Source of the DNA: an uncultured Spartobacteria bacterium
GTDB lineage: Bacteria; Verrucomicrobiota; Verrucomicrobiia; Chthoniobacterales; Chthoniobacteraceae
DNA length: 64,000 nt
Direction: 5' to 3'
Assembly: GCA_903901425.1 (NCBI GenBank)
Contig: CAIURC010000042.1
Span: 1-64,000 of the forward strand
This document shows, in pieces, positions 61,393 through 64,000 of this stretch. How positions within the stretch are numbered: the stretch's first letter is position 1; the number at the start of each line of letters is the position of its first letter. Position numbers and translations under genes: made by a program. The notes under the pieces were generated by a model. The model worked only from the letters and a program-made list of their open reading frames with translations, was not told the DNA's origin and did not search any database.

Positions 61393-62796
61393 ATGAAAGA
61401 AGAAGTCGTCGACACCCACCAAAAAGCCCTCCGGATCAATCTCGATCACCGCTGGTACGGGACCTTTGCCGAGATCGGCGCGGGCCAGGAAGTGGTCCGC
61501 TGGTTTTTCCGCGTCGGCGGCGCTGCTGGCACCATTGCCAAGAGTATTTCAGCCTACGACATGACCGTCAGCGACGCCGTGTACGGCCCCTCCGACCGGT
61601 ACGTGTCTCGGCAGCGCCTCCAGGCCATGCTGGACCATGAGTTCTCGCTGAACTTGGAGAGGCTCAAAGAAAAACGGGGTGAAACCACCTGTTTCTTTGC
61701 GTTTGCAGACACTGTCACCGCCCGCAGTTTCAAGGGCAACAACGAGTGCCATGGTTGGATGGGGATCAAATTCCAAGCGCACCCCAACGACGACCCCTGC
61801 CAGATCATCATCCACGTCCGGATGCTCGACTCCGAGGCGGCGCTCCAGCAGGAGGCTCTGGGAATCATCGGCGTCAACCTGCTCTACGGGGCGTTCTACC
61901 GCCACCACCAACCTGAATCACTGGTGGACTCCCTCCTGGACCAACTCAACACGGGCCGTCTTGAGATCGACATGATCGAGTTCAACGGCATCGAGTTCCG
62001 GCATGTCGACAACCGGCTCATGAGCCTCAAACTCGTCGAACTCGGCCTCAGTGGCGCCGCAATGTTCGGAAGGAACCGCGAGGTCCTTCAGCCCAGCGAA
62101 GTCTTCCACCGCCATGCCGTCCTTGTGGCCCGCGGCAGTTTTCGACCCGTCACCCATGTCAATCTGGACATGCTCCGCTGCGCCCGGGAGAAGTTCCTGG
62201 CCGATCCCGCTGTGACAGGAAAACCCGTGGTGGAAATCATGGAAATCACCATGCGCAACCTCCTTGCCACGGGCTCTGTTGACCGCCGCGATTTCCTCGC
62301 ACGAGCCGACCTGCTTTCTGCATGCGGAATGACCGTCCTGATTTCCGACTACTCGGAATACTATCGTCTGGCGGGCTACCTGGCGCGGCAGACCAAGGAA
62401 CGCATCGGGATAGTGATGGGCGCGGCCAGTCTTATCGAACTCTTCGACGAAAAATATTACACGCAACTCCCCGGCGGAATTCTGGAATCCTTCGGTCGCC
62501 TGTTCAAAAACGACCTCCGGCTTTTTGTATACCCGTTGCTCCACCCGGAATCCAGCCAACTCACCACGGTCGACAACCTGGCGGTCAGCGAAGAACTCCG
62601 GCCCCTGTACCAATACCTGCTCCACCGCGGCAGCTTTGTCCATCTGGACAACTATCACTCGGAATACCTCGGGATTTTTTCCCGGGATGTCCTCAAACGG
62701 ATCGCGGAATCCGACCCTGAATGGGAACGGATGGTTCCGAAGCAGGTCGCAGACCTGATCAAGGCCCGCGGTTTTTTTGGGTTCAAGAAACGCTGA
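61393..62796 (+). CDS. Widespread conserved protein of unknown function
   Basis: 467 residues with no signal peptide. Highly conserved-looking stretches are RWYGTFAEIGAGQEVVRWFF, VGGAAGTIAKSISAYDM, CHGWMGIKFQAHPND, EALGIIGVNLLYGAFY, VARGSFRPVTHVNLDML and LRLFVYPLLHPESSQL. I recall very similar proteins in Bacteroidota, Planctomycetota and Cyanobacteria carrying clearly wrong names such as TonB-dependent receptor or nicotinate-nucleotide adenylyltransferase. It has no TonB-receptor or nucleotidyltransferase motif. Cytosolic location and strong conservation suggest an enzyme, but I cannot name a reaction. Probably co-transcribed with the PPOX-like gene. Confidence 0.8.
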   Translation: MKEEVVDTHQKALRINLDHRWYGTFAEIGAGQEVVRWFFRVGGAAGTIAKSISAYDMTVSDAVYGPSDRYVSRQRLQAMLDHEFSLNLERLKEKRGETTCFFAFADTVTARSFKGNNECHGWMGIKFQAHPNDDPCQIIIHVRMLDSEAALQQEALGIIGVNLLYGAFYRHHQPESLVDSLLDQLNTGRLEIDMIEFNGIEFRHVDNRLMSLKLVELGLSGAAMFGRNREVLQPSEVFHRHAVLVARGSFRPVTHVNLDMLRCAREKFLADPAVTGKPVVEIMEITMRNLLATGSVDRRDFLARADLLSACGMTVLISDYSEYYRLAGYLARQTKERIGIVMGAASLIELFDEKYYTQLPGGILESFGRLFKNDLRLFVYPLLHPESSQLTTVDNLAVSEELRPLYQYLLHRGSFVHLDNYHSEYLGIFSRDVLKRIAESDPEWERMVPKQVADLIKARGFFGFKKR

Positions 62797-62814
62797 TCGT
62801 CTGTCTCCGGCTTC

Positions 62815-64000
62815 CTAGGCCAGCAACTCGGCGATTTCGTCTCCGCTCAACCCCTCCATGAGGGGCTGTTCGCTGTCCACCGCCGCCTCCATCAACCCGC
62901 GTTTCTTGGACTGCAGGGCAAGGATCTTTTCCTCCACGGTGTCCCGCACGATGAGCTTGTAACTGGTCACAACGTTCTGCTGCCCAATCCGGTGAGCGCG
63001 GTCCGTTGCCTGCGCCTCCACTGCCGGGTTCCACCACGGGTCAAAGTGAATCACCGTGTCGGCCGCCGTCAGGTTCAATCCCACACCACCCGCCTTTAGG
63101 CTGATCAAAAACACCGGCACGGCTCCCGTCTGGAACCGGTCCACCTCTGACTGCCGGTCTCTGGTGGATCCATCCAGGTAACAACTCTCCATCCCAGCCT
63201 CCGCCACCCGTTCCCGGATCAGACGCAGCATCCCTGCGAACTGGCTGAAAACCAAGACCCTGTGTCCGCCATCCACGGCCTGCTCGAGCAGTTCCATGAG
63301 CAACTCCAACTTGGAGGAATCCGCCTCCTCCATTCCCATCAAGCGCAGGTCGCAGCACGCCTGCCTCAGGCGTAGAAGCGCGGTCAGCATGAGCACCCGG
63401 GAACGGCCCTTTTCTTTTTCGCCCGCCAACTCCGCAACCTGCACCCGCGTTGCGGCTAAAAGCCCCGCGTACACCTCCCTCTGCCGTGCCCCCAGCTCGC
63501 AATAGGTCACCTGCTCGATCTTTTCCGGCAACTCCCGCGCAACCTGCGACTTCTTTCTCCGAAGAATGAACGGCCTCAAACGGGCCAGCAATCGCTCCTG
63601 TTCGGCGCCACCGGGATGGGTCTGGATCGGCAACTCGTACCTCTCCCGGAAATCCTGCCGGGACCCCAGCAAACCGGGCATCAAAAAGTTCATGATCGAC
63701 CACAGGTCGCGCACCGAGTTCTCCACAGGCGTGCCTGTCAGCACGAAGCGCTGTCTTGCACGAATCCCGCACGCAGACTGCGCATTCTGACTGTCAGGAT
63801 TCTTGATGTGCTGCGCTTCATCCAGAACCAGAGTATCGAATCCCACCCCGCGCAACCGGTCCACGTCGCGCCTCAGCAGCCCGTAGGTGGTGATCACCAA
63901 GCCCGCATTTTCCAACTCCGAGAACGCCTCGTGGCGCTCGCGACCGGTCAAAACCAGAACCCGTAAGCCCGGAACAAAACGCGCCGATTCCCGTTGCCAG
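62815..64000 (-). CDS. SNF2-family ATPase/helicase, C-terminal part (5' end beyond right edge)
   Basis: 395 codons run in from the right edge without a stop, beginning WQRESARFVPGLRVLVLTG. Helicase motif II is DEAQHIKN, III LTGTPVEN, then FILRRKKSQVARELP. Motifs IV-VI are VLVFSQFAGMLRLIRER, FLISLKAGGVGLNLTAADTV and DRAHRIGQ, with the end of the RecA2 domain near the C-terminus. This is the bacterial SNF2/RapA-like group, usually 900-1100 residues with an N-terminal SWIM or unknown domain. It acts on DNA- or RNA polymerase-bound complexes. It converges on the preceding gene with an 18-bp gap. Only the catalytic end is visible. Confidence 0.93.
   Translation of the reverse strand, partial: WQRESARFVPGLRVLVLTGRERHEAFSELENAGLVITTYGLLRRDVDRLRGVGFDTLVLDEAQHIKNPDSQNAQSACGIRARQRFVLTGTPVENSVRDLWSIMNFLMPGLLGSRQDFRERYELPIQTHPGGAEQERLLARLRPFILRRKKSQVARELPEKIEQVTYCELGARQREVYAGLLAATRVQVAELAGEKEKGRSRVLMLTALLRLRQACCDLRLMGMEEADSSKLELLMELLEQAVDGGHRVLVFSQFAGMLRLIRERVAEAGMESCYLDGSTRDRQSEVDRFQTGAVPVFLISLKAGGVGLNLTAADTVIHFDPWWNPAVEAQATDRAHRIGQQNVVTSYKLIVRDTVEEKILALQSKKRGLMEAAVDSEQPLMEGLSGDEIAELLA

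Overview
The window comes from a GC-rich, diderm (LPS-making) bacterium, most probably a member of the Verrucomicrobiota. The best taxonomic clue is a four-gene pseudopilin-like set at 52.9-58.1 kb that matches what I know as the Verru_Chthon cassette (proteins D, B, C, A). Supporting evidence is KDO synthesis, a complete-looking LptC/LptA/LptB set, a TamA/TamB pair, large secreted LamG/Big-1 proteins, and many small families (DUF1844, DUF6572, DUF3500, DUF3820) common in Verrucomicrobiota and Planctomycetota. I saw no tRNA, rRNA, CRISPR array, insertion sequence or prophage. Coding density is high and most genes are stacked with 4-base start/stop overlaps.

Layout. 1-4642 (minus): the N-terminal 1547 codons of a giant secreted protein that runs off the left edge. 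5.2-6.0 kb: a secreted SGNH esterase. 6.1-13.6 kb (minus): a tight run purF-purM-hydrolase-lipoprotein-tyrA-aroA-cmk-plsC. 13.7-20.7 kb (minus): kdsA-lptC-lptA-lptB-hpf-hprK-ptsH-ptsI. This resembles the proteobacterial rpoN neighbourhood, but without rpoN. 20.8-30.5 kb: small accessory genes (DUF1844, DUF3500, DUF6572), a quinone oxidoreductase, a GntP permease, a PQQ-type beta-propeller protein, a Gfo/Idh/MocA dehydrogenase with a sugar isomerase/epimerase, and a YihY membrane protein. 30.5-38.1 kb (plus): tamB-tamA-DUF2071-phospholipase D.

38.1-46.7 kb (minus) is a seven-gene surface-glycan cluster: glycosyltransferase, PglC-like initiating phosphosugar transferase, fold-III PLP decarboxylase, ATP-grasp ligase, FemAB/GNAT-like protein, DegT aminotransferase and a CapD/PglF dehydratase. 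The last two and the PglC-like enzyme are the toolkit for an N-acetylated diamino-sugar on a lipid carrier. The decarboxylase and ligase suggest a further amine or amide modification.

47-50.3 kb holds a BsuPI-domain protein, an orphan SecD P1-head-like secreted protein and two transporters. 50.4-59 kb (plus) is the most unusual operon: a phosphoribosyltransferase whose upstream frame is built of 9-bp tandem repeats, a GroEL paralogue without groES, the four cassette proteins and a secreted unknown protein. 59-64 kb carries a DEAD-box RNA helicase, a PPOX-family protein, a widespread uncharacterised protein and the C-terminal part of an SNF2 helicase cut by the right edge.

A recurring feature between 43.8 and 50.7 kb is short tandem repeats whose units are multiples of three bases, inserted in frame into otherwise ordinary enzymes.
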